A DNA stretch of 64,000 nucleotides, taken from Clostridia bacterium (GTDB lineage: Bacteria; Bacillota; Clostridia; Christensenellales; Borkfalkiaceae). Positions 54,801-62,803 of the stretch are shown piece by piece. Below the pieces are notes generated by a model. The model was given only the letters and a program-made list of their open reading frames with translations. It had not been told where the DNA came from and ran no database searches. Made by a program: the position numbers and the translations under genes. The stretch spans positions 20,862 through 84,861 of the forward strand of contig JAFTKX010000014.1 in the NCBI GenBank assembly GCA_017453045.1, given 5' to 3'. Each line of letters starts with the position of its first letter. The first letter of the stretch is position 1.

Positions 54801-54863
54801 GCATACCGAAAGAACAAGCGCTATCGCTAATACTATTAACAAACTTTTTTTGCTATTTTTCAT
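51813..54863 (-). CDS. Large surface protein with Ig-like domains, 1016 aa
   Basis: An exported 1016-residue protein with an N-terminal membrane segment (about 7-29). I see a beta-rich region (about 45-130), a concanavalin-like region (about 130-360, with aromatic 'MWYFNYTYC'), and several Ig/cadherin-like repeats ('APEITVDFDG', 'PVFIDDVLLPRYFLKGYKYELPTL', 'APVITLDGELKTEVKQGKKITI' style starts), the last ending at the C-terminus. No enzyme motif is visible. It lies between the permeases and the DUF4838 gene and probably binds the substrate glycan at the cell surface. Confidence 0.75.
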   Translation of the reverse strand: MKNSKKSLLIVLAIALVLSVCATLGIWINDIRVQGTTETPSLSGGEVEAEYLLGEYTDISSATLTFGGQTQDAKITVVKPNGEKVASSKVYLTEGGIYTVEYSAVFSGKTHVVTKDFTVKIPMFSSSTGSSSFEPYGEDKSQYATGIKGVALELTEGDRVDYNGVIDLRESNGKVMEFFMTPEGGMGTADFRKLTITLTDFHNPDISLTVIVQSPAIHSVGAGEEMWYFNYTYCLAGGQNQTPTGMEGNKKHVGGDWGAATRFSFYGQHHSAGSEPQLAVGQESLTIEYNEAENAVYVNNTKVVTLDNLDQFDTEWTGFTTGEVTMSLMAEKFNIPFGNIMITKIGANNLNVPNGIMVDNQAPEITVDFDGYDENNLPKAGKGLSYPVFSASALDMVAGVVPVSTKVYYNYESQQRSNVQIKNGRFSTSKTGKYTIEYKAVDGFRNERVKLVEIECVTATADLTVDSVGSYVTSGKTGELIFPAEIAYLGGTGKVRTFAIAKAPSGEEIAIDEGFRPEESGVYEIALCAEDMLGKLAKKTYDLEIDVNTEPVFIDDVLLPRYFLKGYKYELPTLTAYDYSSGKEEVATTISVVDGNGTTDLTGNVATFVADANGYATVVYKATGKQGNNTKEYKVRVIDTWRNQEEYTLDMGKYFYGEGITSVADENCVVVSSTTDVEYEFINPVIADKFEMSFAITKGNFDYLTIILEDSVDSSVKIEIEIERALGNTNLPLTINGKAMRDPAQAGFNDGGDFNFFYESTSNVLSNDASFKYVVKNEDGSVFGGFPSGKIYVRVIVKDVEYGETAEVSWKNFGGQSLKYNEYDSIKPFVSILGNYKSSYQLGEVGEIFPAIAADVLSPELITSLTVYDPAGNVVKDVDGLELLEVPFNRSYFINLEVYGGYSIVYWAQDYMEETIRYYRALYVTDSDAPVITLDGELKTEVKQGKKITIVNATAKDNLDEKVDVYAYVVTPSGIIERVELGGKYKVTEKGVYRIRYMSIDSYGNMRIDVYEITVV

Positions 54864-54883
54864 ATATTCTCCTTATCAATGGG

Positions 54884-55771
54884 TTATTCTTTTAATCCGC
54901 CCATAGATATATTTCCGATTAACTTGTTTCTGAACACCAAGAAAATGATAAAGTTAGGAATAAACACGAGCATACAAGCCGCAAGTTTAATAGGCGTACC
55001 TACTTTATCCGACTCCGTAGACTCTTGAACGAAACCGTACAAACCGTAAGCAACGGTCGGTATGTTTGGCATATAAATAAGCGGAGTCGTATAGTCGTTC
55101 CAAAAACTTATAAAGTTGATGAGCGCAATCGTTACGAACGTTCCTATCGTAATCGGGAATATAATCTTGAAAAAGATTGTAAAGTTGCCCGCTCCGTCTA
55201 TGTACGCAGCCTCGTCGAAATCTTTAGGAACGCTCTTAAACATTGCGTGGAATACGAGATAGTACATTCCAAGGAAATGCGCTTTCATTATGAACATACC
55301 CCAGATTTTGTTACGAAGCCCGAAAAAGTCCGCCATAGCGATTTCAGAAGGCAAACTACCTACGATAGGCAAAATCATGGTTATGATAACTATAGTATAT
55401 ATAACTTTGTCAAATTTAAAATTAAATCTTGAAGTAGAGTACGCAGTTATACAAAGTACCGAAGTTTGAGTGAGCGCGCATCCTAACGAATAGATAACCG
55501 AGTTAAGCATCATTTCTTCGTAGAAAACGTCTCTCGTCGAACCGTCGAGTTCGGTTATAGGCACGGAGAATACGTTAAACGCCGTTGCGTAAGTATCGAA
55601 CGTTAAGGCTGGATTTTTTACCATGCCGTACTCTACGTTGCTTACGAAAGACATATACACGCCCCAAACGAGCGGTATAATAAGCGAAATCATATAAATT
55701 ATTAACACCGTAAGCGTTATAATCGCAAATAACGGTTGTTTCTTTTTAGTTCTTTCTACCACGTCTTTCAC
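54884..55771 (-). CDS. Carbohydrate ABC transporter permease (MalG-type)
   Basis: A 295-residue permease with six membrane segments. The EAA-loop 'EAAYIDGAGNFTIFFKIIFPI' shortened core lies at about residues 195-215, and 'NKLIGNISMGGLKE' is the typical MalG/LplC end. It imports an oligosaccharide together with the neighbouring permease and the binding protein. No ATP-binding gene is in the cluster, so a shared MsmK-type ATPase is likely. It follows the other permease by one base. Confidence 0.93.
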   Translation of the reverse strand: MKDVVERTKKKQPLFAIITLTVLIIYMISLIIPLVWGVYMSFVSNVEYGMVKNPALTFDTYATAFNVFSVPITELDGSTRDVFYEEMMLNSVIYSLGCALTQTSVLCITAYSTSRFNFKFDKVIYTIVIITMILPIVGSLPSEIAMADFFGLRNKIWGMFIMKAHFLGMYYLVFHAMFKSVPKDFDEAAYIDGAGNFTIFFKIIFPITIGTFVTIALINFISFWNDYTTPLIYMPNIPTVAYGLYGFVQESTESDKVGTPIKLAACMLVFIPNFIIFLVFRNKLIGNISMGGLKE

Positions 55772-55772
55772 C

Positions 55773-56693
55773 TCACTCTTGCGACGGGCCTACTTTTTCA
55801 AGACCCCATTTTACCAGGAAAGTAAGCGGAGCAACGATTAAGGTCATTATAATACCCATCGTTGCAAGTTCGGGATATCTCGCGTAACCCGCGCCCTGCG
55901 TTTCTTTAAACATATAGTAACCGAAAGTCCAAATGTGCGGACTTGCGCCCGTTCCGTAAATTGCAAAGATTACGAGTTGATTCGTAAATATTCCGCTTAC
56001 GCCTACTACCAAGAAAGTTACTAAAGTAGGGTAAATAAGCGGTAATACTATGTAAATCATTTCTTGGAACAAATTAGCGCCGTCAAGTTTGCACGCTTCG
56101 GAAATTGATTCCGAGATATTGTTCATCGCGCCTACGTATAAAAGTATGCTTCCGCCGAAGCCTATCCAAATACAGTAGAACAAAATAGTTCCAAATCTCG
56201 TTTCGGGGTTTGCAATCAAGCCGTCCATTTGTACGCCGAACGATCCGAACAAGTCGGGTATAACGACGTCGACGAATTGATGGAATATAGAAATGAGAAC
56301 TATACCCGAAATAATCGACGGGGTAAACAAAACGACCTTTACCAAACCGTGCAAAGGGAATTTTTTGTAAATGTAGTACGAGAAAATCAACGCGAGCCCC
56401 GTTCCTGCAATTAAACTTACGAAATACGACACCAGCGAATTTCTAAGTACGGGCAAGAAAATCGTTCCGTCGGAAAGTTCCTTAAAAACGGAAACGAAGT
56501 TTTTGAAAAACTCGTTCCCTTTCAAAAACACGAAACCCGTTTCGCCGTCAACGTACTCTTGAAACATCATCAAAATGGATCTAAAATTTACGCCTATGTA
56601 AAAAATACAAAACTGTAACACGGGAATTGCCAACGTTACGACGTAAAATATTAGGTCTTTTTTTCTTTTTCCTTGGATATGTTGTGTAGCCAT
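55773..56693 (-). CDS. Carbohydrate ABC transporter permease (MalF-type)
   Basis: A 306-residue permease with six membrane segments and the EAA-loop 'SEACKLDGANLFQEMIYIV' near residue 190. It is of the LplB/UgpA style. It pairs with the next gene. A stem-loop lies in the 130-base gap after the binding-protein gene, a common arrangement that lets the binding protein be made in excess. Confidence 0.93.
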   Translation of the reverse strand: MATQHIQGKRKKDLIFYVVTLAIPVLQFCIFYIGVNFRSILMMFQEYVDGETGFVFLKGNEFFKNFVSVFKELSDGTIFLPVLRNSLVSYFVSLIAGTGLALIFSYYIYKKFPLHGLVKVVLFTPSIISGIVLISIFHQFVDVVIPDLFGSFGVQMDGLIANPETRFGTILFYCIWIGFGGSILLYVGAMNNISESISEACKLDGANLFQEMIYIVLPLIYPTLVTFLVVGVSGIFTNQLVIFAIYGTGASPHIWTFGYYMFKETQGAGYARYPELATMGIIMTLIVAPLTFLVKWGLEKVGPSQE

Positions 56694-56766
56694 ATCTTAA
56701 TCCTTCTTTTTAGTTAATTAATTCGCTCTTATACGCAGTCAAAAACAGATTCGTAAAAGAGCCGTA

Positions 56767-56796
56767 AAGAGTTATCCCAAAACTGAAATAACTCTT
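56767..56796 (-). terminator. Intercistronic stem-loop after the solute-binding protein
   Basis: AAGAGTTAT and ATAACTCTT form a nine-base-pair stem with a 12-base loop. It is not followed by a good T run, so it is probably an mRNA-stabilising or partial-termination element. Confidence 0.5.
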
Positions 56797-56823
56797 AACT
56801 TTTGCAAATTTATTTTGAAATTA

Positions 56824-58551
56824 TTAGCCTAAGTATCTTCTAGCCCATTCGTCGCTATTTAAAACGTTTGCAAGACCCATAAAGTATTGTTCAGCGGTAA
56901 TTCCGTTTTCAATCATAGCGGTGTGCGCTCTTTCAAAATACGTACCGTTATATTTACCTTGGAACATCTTACCTCTGTAAATTTCGGTAAAGTCGCTTGC
57001 GTATTTTACGTAAAGTTCAGACTTCGAGTAACTTGGGATATAATTTACTTCGCCGTGCATTTTGTATAATTGTTGTCCCCAGTACGGCATTTCCTTAATT
57101 TGATCGTCGGTCATAGTGTAATCGAACGGCTTGGTAGTATAAGTTTCGGAAGTAAACTCTGCAAGAGATGCGTTAGTGTGGCAGAATTGAATAAATTCTT
57201 TAACTAACTTATCTTTCTTTTTATCAAGGTTTCCGTTTACGAAACAGATAGAACTGTTAACTTCCATCGGGCTATAACTTTCGCCAACCTTGTCGGCAGT
57301 TGCCTTTGGAAGTGGCATAAGACCAAATTTTCTTGCCTTTGCAGAACCTACGTTAGCGCCGAAATTTTGAGACGCAGCGGTGAAAACCGAAGTTGCTTCG
57401 TTGTGCCACCAAGAACCGTCTACGAGCATTGCGATATCCTTTTCGTCGTTAAGCGTGCTCGTTACGAACGCCTTTTGCGCTGAAATTTGGTCGTAAGTAG
57501 AAGTTACGACTTTTGAACGGTTGTAGTAACTCGTATTTGCAATAATTCTTTCAACGAAACTTAAACCGTAGTACTTACCTGCTTGTTTCGTCCAAGTCAA
57601 GTATCCGTTTTCTTTAGTGATTTGAGTTGGGTTTTCAAATTCAACCGTGCCGTCTGCGTTAATCTTCTTTACAAGGTGAGTTGCAGTTCCCGATTGAGTG
57701 TAGTTAAGACGCATTTGTTCTTCGCCTTCGTAGTCGGCTTGTAAACTTTCGATAAGAGCGTTTAAGTATGCGGTATCAACGCCGTTCCAAGTAATAGGAG
57801 TTATACCCTTTTCTACCATTTTGTCGCAAAGTTTAAAGAACTCGTCGTAAGTTGCGGGAAGTCCGTCGTCGGCAGTATAGTCAACTCCGTCGATAACGCC
57901 AGTCTTTCCGTCAGGTCCGTTAGAACGCGTAGAGTCAGACTTTGGAATAAAGTTTCCGTTAGGAGCGAAATACAACTTGTTTTCTTCAAAAAGGTCTACG
58001 TTGTAGATAATTCCGTAGGTCGCTTCGTAGAAAGGAAGACCAAAATATGCAGGGCTATCGCTACTACCTGCGTTAAAGTAATCTCTATGAAGATCCTTCA
58101 TTTTGTCGGCAATACTTACCGTTTCTTCGCCTTCAACAGTCTTTCCGCTAACGAAATCGTAGTTAAGCGGTTTTGTTACGGCTTCCGAAATGTCGTAAAG
58201 CAAGCCTCTTTGCTTTAAGTCGTAATAGTTAACCGATTCGGTAAAGAAGACTTCTTGCTTGCTACCTTTGAGGTTTACTATGAGTGAGTCGTGAGTTAAT
58301 TCACGTTCTGGCTTGACAATGATTTGAACGCCTTTTTTGCCCGGTTCAAACGAAACGTCAGCGTAAGCGTCTTGGAAACGGTTTTCAACCGCTTCAATCC
58401 AGCCCGTGCCGTAACCGCCTTCAAAGGTCGTTACGTATAACTGTGTCTTAGACTTGTCGATTTTTTCTCCCGTATTTCTACAACCTACGGTGCTAAAAGC
58501 CACGCTGAAGGTGAGAATAAGAGTGAGAAAAAGAACTAAAATTTTCTTCAT
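56824..58551 (-). CDS. Extracellular solute-binding lipoprotein (family 1)
   Basis: A 575-residue lipoprotein: signal peptide with lipobox ending 'STVGC' (Cys24). 'LYVTTFEGGYGTGWIEAVENRF' and 'ADVSFEPGKKGVQI' shortened motifs are those of clostridial family 1 sugar-binding proteins, and 'FYEATYGIIYNVDLF' and 'LVDGSWWHNEA' line the binding cleft. It captures the oligosaccharide and gives it to the two permeases. At about 575 residues it is longer than the 420-450 of MalE types. It is the first gene of the operon, divergent from AraC. Confidence 0.92.
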   Translation of the reverse strand: MKKILVLFLTLILTFSVAFSTVGCRNTGEKIDKSKTQLYVTTFEGGYGTGWIEAVENRFQDAYADVSFEPGKKGVQIIVKPERELTHDSLIVNLKGSKQEVFFTESVNYYDLKQRGLLYDISEAVTKPLNYDFVSGKTVEGEETVSIADKMKDLHRDYFNAGSSDSPAYFGLPFYEATYGIIYNVDLFEENKLYFAPNGNFIPKSDSTRSNGPDGKTGVIDGVDYTADDGLPATYDEFFKLCDKMVEKGITPITWNGVDTAYLNALIESLQADYEGEEQMRLNYTQSGTATHLVKKINADGTVEFENPTQITKENGYLTWTKQAGKYYGLSFVERIIANTSYYNRSKVVTSTYDQISAQKAFVTSTLNDEKDIAMLVDGSWWHNEATSVFTAASQNFGANVGSAKARKFGLMPLPKATADKVGESYSPMEVNSSICFVNGNLDKKKDKLVKEFIQFCHTNASLAEFTSETYTTKPFDYTMTDDQIKEMPYWGQQLYKMHGEVNYIPSYSKSELYVKYASDFTEIYRGKMFQGKYNGTYFERAHTAMIENGITAEQYFMGLANVLNSDEWARRYLG

Positions 58552-58649
58552 AAAATTTCCTCCATTCTATTTTTCATAAAAAATTTTTTACTTTTGTCAA
58601 AACTTAAAACGAATTTTCAAGCCGACGGACTTGACCTATTAAGACTATT

Positions 58650-58682
58650 CTTTCGCGGAGCGAAAGAAAGGCATGCCTTTCT
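58650..58682 (-). promoter_or_regulatory. Paired hairpins in the leader of the binding-protein operon
   Basis: CTTTCGC/GCGAAAG (58650-58666) and the perfect 18-base palindrome AGAAAGGCATGCCTTTCT (58665-58682) lie side by side in the transcribed leader, between promoter and ribosome site. The leader is about 170 bases. Function is unknown. Confidence 0.45.
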
Positions 58683-58730
58683 CGATTTTGAAAATTTTTC
58701 GTTTTTTAATTTTGGTCTTTTTCGTTTTAT

Positions 58731-58759
58731 ATTATATCATTTCATAGTTTCACTTGCAA
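58731..58759 (-). promoter_or_regulatory. Promoter of the binding-protein operon
   Basis: On the minus strand TTGCAA (58754-58759), a 17-base spacer and TATAAT (58731-58736) form a promoter with a weak -35, as expected for one needing the AraC activator. Confidence 0.6.
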
Positions 58760-58904
58760 CCCAATTTTGCTCAAACATACACCGTTTTTTGACTTTTTAT
58801 CATTTATTTTATTTTTCTTACGAACAACTTTCCCAAAAAAACGAGCAAACTAAAGCAACGCTTAAAATTTTTGTTCGATAATCGTTTTGATTTTTTCTTT
58901 TCTT

Positions 58905-59032
58905 AAACTTTTCGCAGAAATTTTACCGATAAAAATTATAACATAGTTATCCGCCTTGCGCAAGGCAAAAAAAGAAAGGTAAATGGTAAAAAAATCAATC
59001 GTAACTTTTGCAAATTTTTCTGCGAAAGTCCA
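58905..59032. repeat. Long inverted repeat in the divergent control region
   Basis: CTTTTCGCAGAAATTTT (about 58905-58921) and its near reverse complement AAATTTTTCTGCGAAAG (about 59014-59030) flank a perfect 14-base palindrome GCCTTGCGCAAGGC (58953-58966). It lies between the two divergent promoters. It may be a regulator site, a terminator pair or a repeat element; no gene is seen in 58790-59090. Confidence 0.5.
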
Positions 59033-59091
59033 ATGAAAAACCATACACGCCGTTTTTGTACAATTTTTGAATTCGATAACTTTTTAAGTTG

Positions 59092-59120
59092 TTGACAAAT
59101 TCAAAAGTTTGTATTATGAT
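59092..59120 (+). promoter_or_regulatory. Promoter of the AraC regulator gene
   Basis: TTGACA (59092-59097), a 17-base spacer and TATGAT (59115-59120) form a near-consensus promoter, with a leader of about 128 bases. Confidence 0.75.
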
Positions 59121-59254
59121 TTGTTTAACTTTAATCGCAAATTTTTTGTTTTCGGTTTAGAGTTTTCGCATTGCAACCTATCTTTGCGTAAAAGTTTTCG
59201 CTTACTTTAACGTCATTTTCGGTTCACGCCCATTTTTAGAGGATGGTAAATTTT

Positions 59255-60109
59255 ATGAAAAAATCTATAATTTCACGCAAAACCGCCATATACACCAAAA
59301 ACGAAATAAAAGACTTTTCTTACACTTCGCCCTGCGGAGCGTTTTGCATACAAGAACCGCATCGGCACACCTTTTACGAGTTTACCATCATCACTTCGGG
59401 TACTTGCGAACATTCTATCGACGGAAACCAACCTTTTTTTCTATCTCGTGGAGACGTTTATTTCGTTACACCCCAAAATATTCATCAACTTTCAAATCTT
59501 CCCGAAAACCATCAGCATAGAGATTTCTACGCCACGACGGAAAAAATGAAGGAAATTTGCAAAGCGTTTAACTTCGATTTTATCGGCGAATTGCCTAAAC
59601 TCGCCCCTGTTTTTAGAAAAAAACTTACCGAAAATCAACTCGTCGCGTTAGAAGAAAAGGCAACTTTTTTCAATCCTAACCTTTACACTTTCTCCCCCGA
59701 AATTCTCGAAGACATACACACTTCGATAATAGCCGACTTTTTAGGTATTATTCTTCAAAGTAACCACGAAAAAAGAAACCTTCTCCCAGACTGGATTACT
59801 ACCCTCGTTCAAAGACTTGATAGCGGAGATTTTATATTAAACTCCGTTGAAGAAATCGTAAAGACGACGGGGTACGCTCACGGCTACGTATGTCGTCAAT
59901 TTAAAAAATATATGGGCAAAACACTCCTGTCATACAACAACGCCATAAAACTTAGAGAATCAGTAAACTTATTGAAGACTCACTCGGTTATGCAAACCGC
60001 GTCGATTTTAGGTTGGGATAACCCTAAAAACTACAATATCTCTTTTAAAAAATTATACGGTTTAACGCCGTCTCAATATAGAAAGTCTATTCAAGACGAA
60101 AACGCTTAA
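59255..60109 (+). CDS. AraC family transcriptional regulator with cupin sensor domain
   Basis: A 284-residue regulator. The N-terminal cupin domain (about 20-110) has 'EPHRHTFYEFTIITSG' and 'GDVYFVTPQNIHQL' for sugar sensing. The C-terminal half (about 185-280) has two helix-turn-helix motifs: 'VEEIVKTTGYAHGYVCRQFKK' region and 'MQTASILGWDNPKNYNISFKK' region shortened, ending 'GLTPSQYRK'. It is divergent from the solute-binding operon and is its likely activator. I use the ATG at 59255, 12 bases after GAGG; the ATG at 59243 would touch the ribosome site. Confidence 0.9.
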   Translation: MKKSIISRKTAIYTKNEIKDFSYTSPCGAFCIQEPHRHTFYEFTIITSGTCEHSIDGNQPFFLSRGDVYFVTPQNIHQLSNLPENHQHRDFYATTEKMKEICKAFNFDFIGELPKLAPVFRKKLTENQLVALEEKATFFNPNLYTFSPEILEDIHTSIIADFLGIILQSNHEKRNLLPDWITTLVQRLDSGDFILNSVEEIVKTTGYAHGYVCRQFKKYMGKTLLSYNNAIKLRESVNLLKTHSVMQTASILGWDNPKNYNISFKKLYGLTPSQYRKSIQDENA

Positions 60110-60180
60110 TTTATCAAAAAACGGCGTTTATCGACTTATAAGCGGACTTTTTACAGATTTTTACAAACTCTTACACGCAT

Positions 60181-60218
60181 AAAGACAGCCGACGCTAAAC
60201 TTAGCGTCGGCTGTCTTT
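60181..60218. terminator. Strong bidirectional terminator
   Basis: AAAGACAGCCGACGCTAA pairs perfectly with TTAGCGTCGGCTGTCTTT (17-18 pairs, tiny loop). It separates the convergent AraC and YczE-like genes. Confidence 0.88.
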
Positions 60219-60233
60219 ATACGTTTCCAAAAT

Positions 60234-60959
60234 TTAATTTCTTCTAAAAACTTTTTCGAGTTTTGTAAATCTTGCAGTAGGCTCGAAAATTTTATCTATG
60301 AATTTACTACAAACGTTGATAAGCGGAGAATTTACAAAGGTTGTTACTACAGTTCCAAGACCTATACTATGAAAACTTTTATAATATATCGTAGCCCAAT
60401 CGAAAGTTGCAACGTCGCCAAACAGCGTAAGCGCTAAAATTATCGACAAAACGAGTAAAGACGCGTCGAAAATACTTTTCATTACGCTAATTTTAAGATT
60501 AAAAACGCTCGCCGTTTCAGCAACGAAAAGTTCGTAAACCTGCAACGGAAGATAGGTTTTAAAAAAGCACGCAACGCCAAACGCGGTGATAATATCGCCA
60601 ACTATTAGCATTACCCAACGTAGCCAAATTGCGTTAAAATTAACCCCTTTAAATATCCACAAGAAAAAATTTAAAGTATAACCGTAAATCACCGCCACCA
60701 AAAAGGCTATCAAATATCGCCAGTTGAACTTGCGAACTATAACGCACATTAAAATTAGTATTAAACCTTGTATGATATATTCGGTCATACCCACGCTAAA
60801 TCCGTTCCATAACCGACTGAGCGCTTCGCTTACGACGAACGCGGGGGCAGCAATCATTGAAACGCCAAGGTCCACCTTGCTACAAGTAGCAACCCCGAGC
60901 GCCACGAAAACCGTACCGAACACCCACAGTAATTCAGATGATTTTTGTATTTTTTTCAT
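60234..60959 (-). CDS. YczE/YitT-like membrane protein
   Basis: A 241-residue protein with about five to six membrane segments. The N-terminal 'GVATCSKVDLGVSMIAAPAFVVSEAL' region and 'GDIITAFGVACFFKTYLPLQVYELF' region, shortened here, show the internal repeat 'G-x-x-x-K/T-x-x-L-G-x-x' of the YczE/YyaS/YitT type. The function is unknown. It is a single-gene unit ending at a strong terminator. The gap upstream (60960-61347) contains a terminator-like hairpin at 61150-61174 and no gene I can support. Confidence 0.75.
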   Translation of the reverse strand: MKKIQKSSELLWVFGTVFVALGVATCSKVDLGVSMIAAPAFVVSEALSRLWNGFSVGMTEYIIQGLILILMCVIVRKFNWRYLIAFLVAVIYGYTLNFFLWIFKGVNFNAIWLRWVMLIVGDIITAFGVACFFKTYLPLQVYELFVAETASVFNLKISVMKSIFDASLLVLSIILALTLFGDVATFDWATIYYKSFHSIGLGTVVTTFVNSPLINVCSKFIDKIFEPTARFTKLEKVFRRN

Positions 60960-61149
60960 TTTGTCCTTTTACTCGCAAAGTTCGTTTTTGCTACGCCTTT
61001 TTGCAAATTTCGTACTGTAATGGCTATATAATACCATAATATCAAAACAAAAACAATTAATTTCACTTAAATCAAACAAAAAAACACACCGCTTATAAAG
61101 CACCATATGCGGAATATTACGCTAAAGCGCAACTTTTGGCAAAATAAAA

Positions 61150-61179
61150 GCCTAAACCCAATTTGAGTTTAGGCATTTT
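61150..61179. terminator. Terminator-like hairpin
   Basis: GCCTAAAC (61150-61157) and GTTTAGGC (61167-61174) form a stem with a nine-base loop, followed by ATTTTT on the plus strand and CTTTTATTTT on the minus strand. It most likely ends the Fic/restriction operon on the minus strand. Confidence 0.7.
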
Positions 61180-61347
61180 TGCAGATAGTTTTTATCCTTG
61201 TCTGAACACTTAAATCAGTTATTATAAAATCGGTTTGGGGAGCATTAAAAACTTCATAATCACCTACGTTTTTAACGTTAAACATTAAAACGTTAAAGGA
61301 TTCCTTTGTATGCGACAAAACAACACCTAATCAGTCATAATTTTCCC

Positions 61348-61920
61348 CTATCTTAAAATTTTCAAATATTCATCAAGTCTTGCGTTTAAGTATTGTGCAA
61401 AGAGTTTAGTCATTGCCGATAAATCTTTTTTTACGTAATAAGCGTCAAATGCGTCGTAATATCTTTTTCTATCGGTAAACTTTATATCAATAGGTGGATA
61501 GCCTGCTTTCATAAGCTCTAAATTTACCAAAAGCCTACCTGTTCTACCATTGCCATCAATAAATGGGTGTATACCCTCAAACTGAATATGGAATAGTGCA
61601 AGTTTTTCTGCAATGTTTCTATTATCGTTTTTGAAATCTATAAGCAAGTCATTCATTTTGGACTCTATTAAATAAGGTTGAACAGGCTCGTGATACGCTC
61701 CTAAAATTCTAACAGGAACTTTTCTATATATTCCTTTATCCATCGGCTTATCAGCAAGAACAAGTGAGTGAATTTGCTTAATTACATATTCGGTTAATTC
61801 TGTATTTTCCTTTACAATGTCAACAATAAAATAAAATGCGTCTTTATGTCCAACTGCTTCCATGTGGTCTTTAAGTGGTTTTTGTTCAATCAATCTTTTA
61901 TCGGTTGTAATGTTTTCCAA
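61348..61920 (-). pseudogene. 5'-truncated Fic family AMP-transferase
   Basis: The frame keeps the intact Fic motif 'HPFIDGNGRTGR' (residues 118-129) and the full catalytic helix set, but starts at about the 'PLKDHMEAVGHKDA' region, some 100 residues into typical Fic proteins. The part with the inhibitory S/T-x-x-x-E-G/N helix is missing. Five codons of family-like sequence (NRYYLE) precede the TTG, then a TAA stop. No ribosome site is seen. It could be a remnant, or a de-repressed enzyme if translated by coupling. It follows the cyclase-like gene by 15 bases. Confidence 0.75.
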
Positions 61921-61935
61921 ATAATAGCGGTTTTA

Positions 61936-62769
61936 TTATTGATTTTTCTTGTTTCCTCTTGGTGTGACCTCACATATCTCCACATTAAATTGTTGTGGGT
62001 AAATTGAAAAACGGTCATTATATTCCAATGTCTCTTGTTTTTCTTCTGTCCGTTTTCTATAATATTCTGCGACGCTAGAATGAATTTTTATAGCCCTTTC
62101 CACTTTCTTTTTCAACCAGAGATATTTACTACGCAATCCCTCTTCAATTGCCTGGTTTAACTGTTCGTTGCACACACCCAACAATCTGTCATAATACTGT
62201 ATTAAAGTATCAGTATCCCAAAAGTCAGGTGAAAAATAATCCGTATAATACAAAGCATCGTCATCTTCTTGATATGGTCGCATTATTCCCTCCATATCCA
62301 CGAACATATATTTTGTGTTTTTTAGTCCTTTTTTTAGCGTATCTCCAGTAAAAATTATTCTTGGATATTTTGCGAGGTTATTCTCTAATAAGTAGGCAGA
62401 AGACAATCCGTTTCCATAAATGATATCATTTTCATAAAATAAATCGCCAACTTCTATCCCACCACGCAAAAGAATAGGTTTATCACGATTTGCTAAAGAA
62501 TACTGTAATTTATTACAAATATCAATCAAGGCTGCAAATGCGTCATCTATATCAGATCTAATGTACAATACTATACTATCCGACAAAATAGTATGATGAA
62601 TATAATCATACGCTTTAATCTCCACTCCATTTTGATTACGCATTCCATTCGCTTTTTTGTGAAGAACTTCAAAAATCGAAAATATATCTTCGCAAGACAA
62701 ATCTTTCAATAATGATTTAAATCCTAATATGTCTAAAAACGCAACAAAATGTTCATGGTATCTCGGCAT
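61936..62769 (-). CDS. Degenerate class III nucleotidyl-cyclase-like protein
   Basis: A 277-residue soluble protein. Residues about 8-17 'FVAFLDILGF' resemble the first metal site of class III cyclases (Asp13), 'ILSDSIVLYI' (Asp64) the second, and 'LRGGIEVGDLF...IYGNGLSSAYLLE' (101-129) the core of the cyclase fold. The transition-state Asn and Arg of true cyclases are not seen at the expected places (Ser/Leu instead), so activity is doubtful. The C-terminal half is helical and charged. A GGAGG site lies nine bases before the ATG. It lies with restriction genes, which suggests a role in phage defence. Confidence 0.65.
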   Translation of the reverse strand: MPRYHEHFVAFLDILGFKSLLKDLSCEDIFSIFEVLHKKANGMRNQNGVEIKAYDYIHHTILSDSIVLYIRSDIDDAFAALIDICNKLQYSLANRDKPILLRGGIEVGDLFYENDIIYGNGLSSAYLLENNLAKYPRIIFTGDTLKKGLKNTKYMFVDMEGIMRPYQEDDDALYYTDYFSPDFWDTDTLIQYYDRLLGVCNEQLNQAIEEGLRSKYLWLKKKVERAIKIHSSVAEYYRKRTEEKQETLEYNDRFSIYPQQFNVEICEVTPRGNKKNQ

Positions 62770-62803
62770 TTTTCATGTCCTCCTTTGATTTATAGATGTC
62801 TTC

